Assembly: GCA_902729315.2 (NCBI GenBank)
Contig: LR746270.1
Coordinates: 1,042,501-1,106,500, forward strand
Direction: 5' to 3'
Length of the DNA: 64,000 nucleotides
DNA from: Spirodela intermedia
Taxonomy: Eukaryota > Streptophyta > Magnoliopsida > Alismatales > Araceae
The translations under genes were made by a program, and so were the position numbers. The notes beneath the pieces were generated by a model. That model was not told the DNA's origin. It saw only the letters and a list, made by a program, of their open reading frames with translations, and made no database searches. This document shows, in pieces, positions 1-11,286 of this stretch. Each line of letters begins with the position of its first letter. Positions within the stretch are counted from its first letter, which is position 1.

Positions 1-797
1 TTGGTGCGAAGAGGAGAAGGCTTCTCTGCAGTTGAGCTCGAGGAATCGGTTGTTCTGGTGGATGAATCAAGCTGAGATGATACAGCTCCTTCGCAGAACT
101 CGGGCAGGCTTCTTCTCCTCTCGCTGGGCCATGAACTGTCCGAATCTCTGTCCTCCGCTTCCTCGACGCAGGAGAAGGAGCAGATGAAGGCCTTGCTCGC
201 CATTGAACCGTCCCACGAGTGCCTCGGGTCCTCCCACGCCGCCTTACTTGGATCGTAGGAGAGCTTCCAGTCGCAGGAATGGCGAGATCTCTGCTCAAGT
301 TCCGGCCATTCTTCTTCCACGTTCCCGTTCTGCCACCTCCGGTGGGACGATCCTTTCTTGCGCCATATTTGGGTGTTCTTCGAGAACACTGAGCCCAACC
401 AGAAGGATACGCTCCTCGGCTTCAAACCAGAAACACTGGTATCACCACCAAACCTCGGTGGAAGCCTTGGTTCAGATTCCTGGCACATCGACGGCTGAGC
501 TCCGACTGAATGATCAGCTCCGGGATCGTTCTCCAAGATGGGTGCTTGATTAGGACCAGCGTCATCGTCGAGGCGGAAGAGAGCAAGCAGAGTCCTTCTT
601 TCGCAGTCTTCGTGAGGGATTCTGTGGCGATCTGAGAGAGATGGAGGGGCGACGAACACCTCTGCAGGGCATTTCGGACTCCTACCTGCAGCGTCAATGG
701 CGGACAGTCTCTCGAGCAGACAAGAAGAACAGAAACCAGTGAAAAACTGAGACGGATGTCTCGTGCATCTCGTGAAGCCGCCCCCTAAGGGATTCAT
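1..797 (-). CDS. OCTOPUS-like (DUF740/UPF0503) protein, 5' part only
   Basis: One uninterrupted minus-strand frame runs from an ATG at 797 to the window edge, about 265 codons, with no stop. The frame upstream of the ATG is closed by a TAG about 26 codons earlier, so this is the first Met. The N-terminus has a Cys/His pattern (C11, H14, C23, C26) within RHPSQFFTGFCSSCLLERLS, the diagnostic start of the OCTOPUS/DUF740 family. Further along is DPRHSWDGS, another family motif, followed by a Ser/acidic-rich stretch with basic clusters. Known members are plasma-membrane-associated polar proteins; OCTOPUS acts in phloem (protophloem) differentiation. Whether this copy does the same is inference. 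It is transcribed away from the RING gene at 3163, so the two share a divergent upstream region. The C-terminal part lies outside the window. Confidence 0.8.
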   Translation of the reverse strand, partial: MNPLGGGFTRCTRHPSQFFTGFCSSCLLERLSAIDAAGRSPKCPAEVFVAPPSLSDRHRIPHEDCERRTLLALFRLDDDAGPNQAPILENDPGADHSVGAQPSMCQESEPRLPPRFGGDTSVSGLKPRSVSFWLGSVFSKNTQIWRKKGSSHRRWQNGNVEEEWPELEQRSRHSCDWKLSYDPSKAAWEDPRHSWDGSMASKAFICSFSCVEEAEDRDSDSSWPSERRRSLPEFCEGAVSSQLDSSTRTTDSSSSTAEKPSPLRT

Positions 798-3162
798 CTG
801 AGTAGTCCACAGGAGGAAGAGCTCGGATCCGAGCTTGAAGATGCAGGATCTGAGAGAAACCTAGAAATCATGGACCCATTTGCATTCCCGGAGCTCAGTC
901 GCCGAAAAAAATTCCCCTGGCTACCATTTTGTACTCAGACAACAACACGGAACAACTCACACATCGCATAATCAGATCTGCTGATCGAAGTTCGGTCTCA
1001 AATCTCAGAACCTTCGAATCGGAAGGCGCCGAAGATCTGAGCTCCACAGAACCCGGAAAAGCCAAAGACACCGGCGAAACTCTACTGCCGGAGTAGAACC
1101 CGGAACTCTGAGCCACAAAGCTGAACGCAACCGCCCTACCACCACCACCACCACCTGGAAGGAAGGAGACAGAGGAAGCGGAAAACCCTAAACCTCCATT
1201 ATCAGCTTCACTTCACCTCCCAAGCTGCACAGCTGCTTCCACTGTGCGACCATTGGAATCTCCCCCTGGTAACAGTCCCCGTTTTGCCGCCGCCGCCGCC
1301 GTCCGCTCTGCTTCTCCCCCTGGTTGACGGCTTCCGCCGTCGTTCTCCGAGCTTTCAGAATCTCCGACCCTCGGGAGAAGGCAAAAAGAGCCGTTGCGGC
1401 TGGCGAGGACGAAGGAGATCTCCACCTTTGTCCACCCTCGGGTCCCACCATTTCAAAATACCCATAAAAGCCTCATTTAGTATAGTCGACACCCTTCTGC
1501 TTACCTCATCCGAGTAGGGGTAGTTTGGGTTTTTTGGGTATTTCAGAGGGAGCCACGTGAGGGTGGTGTGTGCCTTTGGGCCGTTTTTTTTTAGTGCAGA
1601 TCTGGCCGAAGTCAATCGAAGAAGCCAAACGGATGACGCCAAAGCCACGTGGATAGCTACTGCAACACGCAGTCTCGTGTGCGTTGTACCGCATCTTCAG
1701 GTTAATCACTAAAACTTCCGCGGCAGACTCCATCACTGCTGTCGAGGGAACGCGAAAAGTGAGATGGATTAGGGATAATCATGTCCTTAAGAGTACGGTC
1801 CCGGGTCGTTGAATTCTTTAGGCCCTACCTTCGTGCATCGTGGTCGTATGTTACCTGTTATACCCTCAATCATTTCGTCAAATTCTACGTGTCTGGATCA
1901 ATCAGTCAGGGGTAAAGTAGTAGTTATGTACAAACAAAATCCGGATTCCGCGGGGGAACACTTCCGTGGCTATTTCCAAACGGATTCTGGTTCAGATCGC
2001 TGACATGTGACCACTCGCCAGAGAGACACGTTGCCCAAGAAAGAAAACTATTAAATAAAACGGATAATTAAAAAAAAATGTATGGTATTTTAGTATTGTG
2101 TCGTTTAATAAAATTATGAATATCCCTAATTGAATTGAGTTGACTCACCCCGCATACTGAGTTTATGAAATCCATAATTAAATTAAATAATTTATAAATG
2201 AATAAAGGAACCATAGTAGTAGGGGGAAAATATAATATTTTTTGTATGGATATCTTTTTTCGACTACTATAAAATTTACTAATTCGTGGGGATATGTATG
2301 TATTTTTTTTTTTCTAAGTTATGTGGTGGCGTATAAACGGCCTGGGTCAGCTGCCTCTTCCGTCAACCGACTCCAATTCCTCTTCTCTCGCGACAGACGC
2401 AGGGAGAAGAGGGAGGATATCTCTCGGGTCCTGTTCTCGTCCTGTTCCCGCCTTCCGAGTCTCGAGGAATTCGCTTCTTCTCCGGTCGTATATTCCCCTC
2501 GATCCCGGGAAGTTGATGGCGGTCTTCCGGAGGGTGAATTCTTCCGTCCTTTCGTTTGATGATGCTTTTTCCTAATTCGTTCAATCGTTTTGGAATCGAA
2601 TTGCACTCTAGGTGCGTAATTCGGCATCGGATTCACCGTCGGAATCTGCAGAATTGCCGTTCCGAGGAAGGCGGTGACGGTAGCGCATCATTGGCGTTTT
2701 TAACATCTTTTATCTTCCTGGCATAGAACGCGTTCCTTCGTTATATTTGATATTCGACACTCCTGAGACATGTTTGAGGATGCTTAAAATTTATGAGGAT
2801 GATCCTATGAGATTCATACAACAAGAAACTGCTGGATCCTTTACAGAAACAACTCCAAATGGTGATATCGATTTGTGACATATTTTCTTTAAAAGCCGGC
2901 TGCTTTTCTCGTGTGATGTTTCTAATCGGCTAATCCTCATTAATTTAAGTATTTTTAAATATACAAAATTGGAAATATATATTATCTGAATCGTGTATGT
3001 ATCTGTGGCAATTGAGCTAATTAACATACCTAAACGTGGCGTTTCCTTGTCGTCTTCTGAAATTGCATATTTCTACTGTTGCTCCCTATCATTCAGATGT
3101 CTTGAGCCTCTATCCTATATCTCATTTCCTATTGGAGATTTGAATGAGTCAAATATAGAGGA
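798..3162. promoter_or_regulatory. Divergent intergenic region and 5' leaders
   Basis: This region separates two genes transcribed away from each other. 798 to about 1500 is GC-rich and probably holds the 5' leader of the OCTOPUS-like gene. About 1750-2320 is AT-rich. From about 2330 a GC/CT-rich block looks like a non-coding first exon of the RING gene, which would put a 5' UTR intron before the coding start at 3163. No protein-coding exon was recognised here. Confidence 0.4.
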
Positions 3163-5908
3163 ATGGGTGGCTGTTGCTCTTCATCGAGGCCCGAGTTGAG
3201 GAGGACATCAATTTACACTTACGTAAGTAAAACTTGTCTTTCTCGGATAAGTTTTTTCACTAGTTGTGTTCCACTCTTGTTTATCACTCGTTTCACTGCA
3301 TTCAGATTTTAGCAGCAGATAGATAACGTGTGGTTTTGGTGTTCTTACTCATGACTGAGCGACATGCTATTGCTTTCTATTTATCTCGTTGGGTATGCTC
3401 GTTTCTGTCTTGGTCACACTTCTCTCTCATGACTATTTGATATCGATTTTCTGTGGGCTCGTACCACATTTCCTTTGGGGTATTGATTGATCAATCCCCA
3501 ATAACAGTACGTGAATACGTATTGTTTGATCATTATTTCATTTTCTTAGATTATGCTGTCAGGTTACTTTCGTCATTATTTGTCAGGGAGCGGTGTATAA
3601 TGAAGAGGCTTGATTCGTGTAGGGAACCTCTATGAGGAAAACCTACTTCACTCAGACCAATTACTGCAATAAAAATTCTTAAAATAGGCATCTAAAACAG
3701 AAGCGGATATCTATACATAATTCTCGCCACAAATAAGGAATGGATTATGCTCTGTGGCATCCGGAGCGGCTACACTTTTCAACTCTGGAGTCAAGTCGAA
3801 GTTGAAGACATGAATACCAACTAAATTCAAATATATGTATATACTCGGTTAACACTGAAGTAAAGTACACCAAAACAAAACAGACTTCCCTCTCACTTTT
3901 TCCCCGTTGTTTTCCGGTTCGAAAATATTTTTTTAGATGGTCACAGATGGCACTTCATAATGACTGGCCATCGATTGGTATAAGCCACCGAAAACTAACC
4001 TGCCCAGCACAGGTTGAAAGGCCTCTCTTGAACGATGTGCATAGAGATACGAGGGTGTGGTCTCCACAGCCTTGCTCATTTGGAAAGTCGGAGCCTGAGA
4101 GATCAAACGTTGTCTTGATAGTTTTCTTGTCGTTTCATGACAATCTTACGCTGTTTCTTAGAAACTTATTTTATTTCTATTTATATTTATTTATGATCTA
4201 AAATTTTCGTTTGGTAATGCAACATAGTCATGAGTTTTTGACCTTTAAATTGGGTTTCTTATTGAGTCAACAAAGTTTTACCTTAATGAATTGAACCTCG
4301 TGTTGATTGCGTCCCCTTTTTTCACAATCCATTTTCCTCCAGAAGATGTAATACTTTGATTTACGGTGACCTTTACATGAGCGTTATAATGTTCAAAACA
4401 GGATATCCATGTTACAAGTATTGAATGAGTCCTTATTTCCTTAAAATTGTCACTTGCATCTGTGATATACCTTCCACTACTGTATTTTTCATCTCGTTTT
4501 TAGCCGCGTTATCTGTTGCATGTGTCATGGTGGCTAATAGACAGTTTTGATATTCAATTTTTTTTTTTTCCTTGAAAGGTATCATGGGTGGGTTCTATAA
4601 ATGGCAATTGATGATTCCATTTTTGGGATTTCTCTTAATTCATCTGAAAATTTGGATAAGGCTAGGATATTGACAGTGTTGAACTGTTGTACCGTTCTCT
4701 GTATCCAATATACCAGAAAGTCTTTGGAACTACTTTTTGAATGTTCAATGTAATTTTTATGAATGGATTCATCTTGCAGTGTCCTGAAGCATCAGAGCAT
4801 GGATCCTTGCCTACAGCCCGTGGTACAGTATCTGTGCTACCCACTGGACTGCTTGTCATTCAAAACTTGGAAACCGCAATTCCTGATAATTTTAGAGCAC
4901 CTCCTTCACCATTACCTTTTTCCATGGGTTCGGATAGCTCTGAGACTTTATCCCGAGGTTTAGAAACAAGCGGTAACAAATCTGGCCCAGTTCTGTTGAG
5001 TGGATATCAGCCTCTGGGAGAAACTGTGCGTGAAAGCACTTTTGAAGGGTTCAAGGATCTGAAAGTGTCCGACAGTCTGAACAAGACATGTTACCCTAAA
5101 GCTGCTGAAGACAAATCCTCAATATTGAATATTTATAATACTTCTGCAACGGAGGAGGAAGATGTCTGCCCTACGTGCCTTGAAGGTATAAATACTCGAA
5201 AGAACGACTTCTGTGACGGTTTTATTGAATGCTCGAGCAGATTTAAAATTCTGCAATACCTGTACTTCAAAATTTTCTTTTTCTTTTGAGAAGATGATTT
5301 ACAATCATCTTGCTTAAACCTCTTGGCCCATTAGTCTGAGTGTTCTTTCTGGTCATCGTCATATCAGAGTAATTAATATGAGAAGCTAAAAGGTCAAGGA
5401 GATGGCCTTACTTCTCCATCACCATCTGGCTTAGATTAATAGATCCTTTCTACTGTCCTTAAAAATGAATTTGACATATACTTTGTATTGTTTCCCTGAC
5501 AGAATATGATGCAGATAACCCGCGTATTATTCCGAAATGCCAGCATCATTTTCATCTTTCTTGCATATTTGAATGGATGGAGAGAAGTGCTACCTGCCCA
5601 ATCTGTGACCAGGTTTGCATGGAAAACCCACTTCCTTTATCGTACGTAGCCTCACCATATAATTTGTGCTTTCATAAGTAATAAATATTTCCCAATTCAT
5701 TTTGATGATTGTCTCCTAATGGTGGACTTACGCACCTCATGGAGGACCCATTCTTATCAGACACTGCATGATGCTTCAAAGTCTCTACTGAGAATATACA
5801 CCGATTCGGTTTGTCTTTATGTCTTCTTTGGGAGGCGATTCATTCCATTGAACAGTCACATTTGTGTTCATGCAGTTAATGGTCATCAATCAGACCTATA
5901 ACGGGTAG
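3163..5908 (+). CDS. RHB1A-like: RHB1A-like RING-H2 E3 ubiquitin ligase
   Basis: Coding exons are 3163-3222, 4780-5185, 5503-5612 and 5876-5908, with GT-AG junctions and consistent phase, giving 202 residues. The protein begins MGGCCSSS, a pattern suited to N-myristoylation at Gly2 and palmitoylation at Cys4/Cys5, so membrane anchoring is likely. The central part TGLLVIQNLETAIPDNFRAP resembles the corresponding region of Arabidopsis RHB1A. A complete RING-H2 finger follows with C150, C153, C168, H170, H173, C176, C187 and C190 (CPTC ... CQHHFHLSC ... CPIC). The last exon adds only LMVINQTYNG. RING-H2 proteins recruit an E2 and transfer ubiquitin; the substrate is unknown. The family assignment is firm; orthology to RHB1A itself is likely but not proven. 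Confidence 0.9.
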
Positions 5909-7188
5909 CACCAGTACGGTCTAGTGACTTGGAAAAGAAGTGGTGGGTTGACCGCCAACAAATATGCTTCTGTGAATATAGAATCCTTGAATTCTGGCAT
6001 TGCAGTCTCTACGATGGTCAAAGGATAGTGGGTCTTTATCTCTCCATGGATGGCGTCTTCTTGTACAGGTGAAGTCCTTATGTTCACAGGGTTGACAGAA
6101 TATGTTGGGAATTATGTGAATTAGATGGCTCCCTTTTCTTCTTTCCCCCGTATAGCCTCTGTAAATAGCAGTGTCGCTTGAGTCAGCCATTCTTTCTGTA
6201 CATAATACGTGTTTGGCTTCTTCTGGAGGGTGTAGGGGGGGGAGAGGGTGGGTACCGATGTCTTTGATCAATATATTGGATGATTTTCATAGCTTGCACT
6301 TTCTCCTCGTCTTTGATGGAAGTCTCTCCCGGGCGAAAAAGGAAACATGATCAATATACATGTAGGTTCTTTGCCATCAAGAAGGATTCCCATCGAAATA
6401 TACAGAGAAGCCCTTTTTTTTTTCCTATTTTATCTATTAATTCCTGCTGGAAAACATAAAGAACACAAGGCTTTGTCCATTTTCTCTCCTCAGATGAGAG
6501 AAGAGGATTGACTTCTATCACTCAAAGATGTACTACCCTTGAACCAGTTCCAACCCCCAGTTGCCGCTGACTTCAACCTAAAACTGGCCAAACTGGTTAT
6601 CTCTTAGAACAGAAGCAGAGATGTGCAATGATGTAAGCCACTGATATAATTATATAAAAAAAATGGGAGACTTCTCTTTCCTCCAGGCTCGGATATTTGC
6701 AGACGTTGGCCGTCATCTGAATCCAACAAAGCAACCAAGAAGCGTAAGAACTGGACATAAAGCTAATAACTTGGTGCAGTGGAAGCAGAGACTTGTGAAT
6801 ACCTCAACACCTGTTAGCATATATGGAAACTGAACCACATAGTCCATCACTTTGTTTGGAAATAGCCGGCTTTCTATTGACGTTGACTTCTGAATTGAGC
6901 ATAAAAATAGAAAATCATAAGAGAATAAGGCAAAAATCTAATCATTTCATGTGACATAATTAAAATCCAAATAGAAGTATCCCTAACCTAGGAGAGGCCC
7001 AAATTTGATATGGAGGACATTACGGCGTGAAAGCAAACCGCGTTGACTTGAAAGCCAGGTGACATCCAGAGAGCAAGAATCAAGAAACAGACATAATTAT
7101 AAGCAGAGGAAACACTCTCCACCAAGGCCTCAGCACCATGGGAGCCTGCTGGGAGATAAGTAACCTTCTTTCTCTTCTGTGATGTGAT
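5909..7188. other. 3' UTR and spacer
   Basis: Follows the RING gene stop and precedes the end of the PPR gene on the opposite strand. The first few hundred bases are probably the 3' UTR. No further coding exon, RNA gene or clear repeat was seen. Confidence 0.4.
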
Positions 7189-8922
7189 CTACTCCACCCA
7201 GCTTCGACCGGGAGATTTCTTTCCACATATGCTCATCATTTTCCTCGCTGTCTCTGCACCATCCCAACATCCTCGTGCAGCGTAGATGCTACCCATGGCC
7301 AAGTAATCCACAGGATCATCTGATCTCAGCCTGAGGAGCAAGCCAGCCGCCCTCTCCGCCAACCTCGAGTTGCCGTGTTGCCTGCAGGCGCCGAGGAAGG
7401 CCCCCAGATGGCTGGCAGCATTGTCTGCGGAGAGTACGCTACTCAGGAGACGACCAGCGTCATGGAGAAGGCCGGCCCTGCCGAGAAGATCGACCAGGCA
7501 AGTGTAATGCTCAGACCTCAGCTCTATCTGATGCTCCTTCACCATGGAAACGAAGAAGCAGAGACCTTCCTCTACCAGCCCGGAGTGAGAGCAGGCAGAG
7601 AGGACCTCCAGGAACACGAGCCAGTCGGGTCTCACTCCTGTCATCAGCATCTTCTCGAAAATTTGCAGGGCTTCTCTGCCGCGGCCGTGGAGGGCGCAGG
7701 CGGAGATGATCGTTGTCCAGGATATCAGATCGGAGATGGGTATCAGAGAAAAGGCGAGAAAGGCGTCGTCGATGCGGCCGCACTTGGCGTATGCCCCGAT
7801 GAGGGCGTTGCCGGTGGAGAGGAAAAATTCTAACCGGCGCTTCACCATTTGGCTGTGGAGTTGCAGGACCTCGCTGGCCCTGGCTGATCCACCGCTGGAG
7901 CTGAGAAGGCTGGAGAGAGTCACCTCATCTGGGTCCACCGCCCGCCGGAGCATCAGCCTGAGAAACTTCACGCCGGTGGCGCCGCCGCTGCCGGCGATGA
8001 TCGAGTTCCACGCCACCAAGCTCTCATCGTCCGCCGAGTGGAGGGACTTAAGGGCGGCGGCCATGTCCCCGCACTTGGCGTACATGTCGACGACGGCGCC
8101 GCGGAGCACGGCGTCGGAGGAAGGCGACGTCTTGGCGACGAGGCCGTGGACCTGCTCGCCCAGCTCGAGGCATCCCGATGAACTGGAGGCGTTCAGCAAG
8201 CCGCTGAAGGTATACAGATCTCCTCGCAGCCCTTCTGATCTCATCAGCTGGAAGATTTGGAATGCTTCTCCGCAGAGGCGGTTCAGAGCGTAGCAGGAGA
8301 TCATCACGTTCCAGGAGACCAGGTCTCGGATGGGCATTTCATCGAACAGAGAACGAGCGTGACCGGTCAGCCCGAGCTTGGCGTACATATCCACCATGGC
8401 GCTCGAGAGGAGTTTCTGGGAAGAGTAGCCGAGCTTCACGATGAGGCAGTGGACTTGCTCGCCATGGCTGGCGCGGTCCCATTGGGCGCAATAACGGAGG
8501 ACACCCAAGAAGGTTACGTGATCGGGTCTCGCCATTTCCATCATCATCTTTCTGAGGATGGAGAAGCAGGGGGCGGCGCCGCCGCCGCCTCCGGAGCAGC
8601 GGCCGGCGAGGCCGGAGATCACCGTGTTCCACGAGATGATGTTCCTGTGCGGCATTTCGTTTAACAGTTCGAGGGCGGACTGTGGGGGGAGAACCTTCGC
8701 GTACAACTTGAGTAGGTGGTTGAAGAGGGAGGTTCCATGGAGGTGCCCCGACTTCAGCAGGTGGCAGTGGATCTGCTCTCCGTCGGCGAGGAGCTCCTCC
8801 TCGGCGCAGGATTTCAGGGCATCCGATATGAGGCGGAAGGGGCGGCGCGATCTCAGATGGTGGGTTGCGCCGCCCCGGCAAGCGGCGGCGGGGACCGGCG
8901 GCGCCAGCTTGTGACGGCAGAG
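7189..8922 (-). CDS. Pentatricopeptide repeat (PPR) protein, PLS/E-like
   Basis: An open minus-strand frame with repeated PPR units such as NIISWNTVISG, SSAMVDMYAKLG, SLFDEMPIRDLVSWNVMISCYA, GAVVDMYAKCGD and GNALIGAYAKCGRIDDAFLAFSLIPISDLISWTTIISA, spaced like the P, L and S motifs of plant PLS-class PPR proteins. PPR proteins bind organellar RNA; the E-type tail usually marks C-to-U editing factors. The C-terminus stops at GRSWVE, right where an E motif would normally continue, so there is no E+ or DYW domain. The start is unresolved: the frame is open from 8922, after a TGA at 8925-8923, but its first ATG is at 8655, well inside the repeats. An ATG at 8926 is in a different frame. An upstream exon, a frameshift or pseudogenisation are all possible. 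The frame is GC-rich and otherwise intact. Confidence 0.85.
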   Translation of the reverse strand, partial: LCRHKLAPPVPAAACRGGATHHLRSRRPFRLISDALKSCAEEELLADGEQIHCHLLKSGHLHGTSLFNHLLKLYAKVLPPQSALELLNEMPHRNIISWNTVISGLAGRCSGGGGGAAPCFSILRKMMMEMARPDHVTFLGVLRYCAQWDRASHGEQVHCLIVKLGYSSQKLLSSAMVDMYAKLGLTGHARSLFDEMPIRDLVSWNVMISCYALNRLCGEAFQIFQLMRSEGLRGDLYTFSGLLNASSSSGCLELGEQVHGLVAKTSPSSDAVLRGAVVDMYAKCGDMAAALKSLHSADDESLVAWNSIIAGSGGATGVKFLRLMLRRAVDPDEVTLSSLLSSSGGSARASEVLQLHSQMVKRRLEFFLSTGNALIGAYAKCGRIDDAFLAFSLIPISDLISWTTIISACALHGRGREALQIFEKMLMTGVRPDWLVFLEVLSACSHSGLVEEGLCFFVSMVKEHQIELRSEHYTCLVDLLGRAGLLHDAGRLLSSVLSADNAASHLGAFLGACRQHGNSRLAERAAGLLLRLRSDDPVDYLAMGSIYAARGCWDGAETARKMMSICGKKSPGRSWVE

Positions 8923-8926
8923 TCAT

Positions 8927-11286
8927 TCAATCAATCAGTCAACCATTAGTACGCTGACGCTAGTACAACGGTTCGTTCGTGAGTGACTCTACTGTCGCGG
9001 AAATGCGTGCATCAAGAAACATGTTAAGTACACAATATGGAGACTGGGTCTATTCACCTGAGAGTTATCTTACATCTTGGGACAACCACGAGTAGGTAGT
9101 GTTGGTGGTGATCATGTCGCCTGATTTAGTGTTACAACCTGTTGCTCGTGTAGTTTCTGTGCACATTGTCCCATGTTTTGTCATTGTTGTGTCACCTTGT
9201 GTGAGTAGACTCTAAGAATCATGGGACAAGTGTCTAAGCGTCTATTTTATGCTAACATATCTGTGTGTGCGGTGTGATGTGTTACTCCATGCCAACACAT
9301 GCTGTCTACATGCATTTTACTTTCAAGATTCAGATATGAGTTTTGTAAATCTTACTTCAACTTAAAATTTTATTCACCTAAATTACACAAGCACACTAAT
9401 AAGTGGTTATTATTATGAGTTAATAATAGTTTAATATATATATTTACAAAAGAAGTATAAATATATTTTTATGTAACATGTGAAATGTAAGCTAATTATG
9501 TAATTTTATGTGAATTTATATAATTTTTAGATTCATATTTTCGAGATGAAATAAAGGAAAATATGAAAAAAGGGGGAGAGTAGTTGGCCAATTAGGGGCC
9601 CGGTAAATGAACTAAGGGCACTACACACAAAGGCATAGTTAGTGGAGTCACAAGCCATGGACTTGAGTGGTTAAGAACCCACACATAACAAGTGTGCACC
9701 ACATTCCTTTCACATCACCTAAGTCTAGATAGACATAGGGCGAAAAGTGGTATACGAGTAATTCACTAACCCTCTCTTACATAGTCAAGCAACTAGTGAA
9801 GATTTGAATATCATAAAACACAAAAAATATATTTTTTATCTATTTAAATTACAATTCTCTTGTAGGATATTGGTAAAATCATTAAGTCAGTAGAATTACT
9901 CGATTATCAAAAAAAAATACTATTAATGTGATTCTTAGAGCATTATTAATTAATGAATGATTCTGAATAAAAAGATCATAAATTCATCAAGAAAATTTAT
10001 TTTTTTGATAACATGACTGATATTTTCATGAATTATTTTTGAAAAGAAATTTCATGATTTTATTGAAATGTTTAACTTGACATTATTTTTGTTTTTGTAC
10101 ATAAATCTATATACGAGAGATGTTTTGAAAGATATTAGACTAGATGAGGTTTAACTATTTCATTAAGAGCCATTCTATTCAAAAGAACTTGAACAATATT
10201 GGTTTGTTTATTCTCCACTAATAATCGAGGTTTCATATGTTTCTATAATGAAGATGCTTGTCTTTTGGGCTTATCCCTTTATTTTTCACTTTAAAAAACT
10301 TTAATATTTTGTGTTTTCTAATAAAAGTCTTATTTTTAACATTCTAGAATTCAATAAAGGACATGAAAGGATGAATTGCATAGGTGTGCAAAAACAATGG
10401 TAAGACATTTAGACCAAAGTGGTGAATAGAAGAAGACAGATAAAACCAATGCAAAAGCTATTGCATTAGCACTTGGTTGACAAAATGATTTTTTTTCATT
10501 TAAATTGATCTTTTACCTTAACAATATCTATTTTCTTATAACATGGCTAGTATTTTTGTAATAAAAGTTTTGAAGAAATTCCAAGATTATGTTGAGAAGT
10601 TTAACTTGATATTAATTTTGTTGGCATCAAGAAATCTCCATTTAAGTGATGTTCTGAGAGATATTAGGCTATAGACGGTTTTATTCAAGGTCATTATTTT
10701 TTAAAAATATGACTAACTATTTTGTTTAGTTTTCGCTGATAAGTGAGGTTCTATAAGTTTACACTAGGAAGATCCTTATCTTTCTTGCTTATTTTTTTTA
10801 AAAAAATATTTGAAAACTTTATTTTAAAAATTTTCTACTTATAAACTCCTTTTAGCATCCTCAATTGTCGTAAAGTGCAGGAACACAATATAGTGGAAGC
10901 ATGGATTGTATCAGCCTGAGAAACAATTTCAATATAGATGTGGAATAAATTGCTGAAAAGAAAAAGGGCAAGTAAAATTCGAATGATTTTTGTTTGTATT
11001 CTTTTGAAATATATTTGTGTCTTCTCTCATTATCATTAACGTTTTCATTAACATCATCATTATAATCATGATCTTATTGTTCCCTATTATTGCAAGCCCT
11101 CTTCTATTATTAGCCTAAAAATTGTTGCTCAAATTTCAGGGTTTTCTCTTGGGTATGGGGACTTTCGGGCCAGTAGTACCCATTTGCTCTCTAGAGAAGA
11201 ACCGTGCGCCGAGCCCGGCCCACTTCCATTTTAACCAGCTGGCCTCGGCGCGTTCCGTTCCAGTGCAAAACGATCGCCGTGAGGAG
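8927..11286. other. AT-rich spacer with decayed direct duplication
   Basis: Gene-free by inspection. Two diverged direct copies of about 370-400 bp can be followed by eye: about 9950-10340 and about 10490-10860. Shared landmarks include a TAACATG(A/G)CTxxTATTTT segment, a GA(A/G)AGATATTAG segment and a CTxATAAxxGAGGTT segment in the same order. They are probably old repeat debris; no coding capacity or target-site duplication was seen. Confidence 0.4.

Noticed and set aside
8339-8926. 195-residue Pro/Arg-rich frame starting at the ATG 8926
   Set aside because: Runs out of frame through PPR-coding sequence. Its ATG might be the original PPR start before a frameshift, but the frame itself has no PPR motif.
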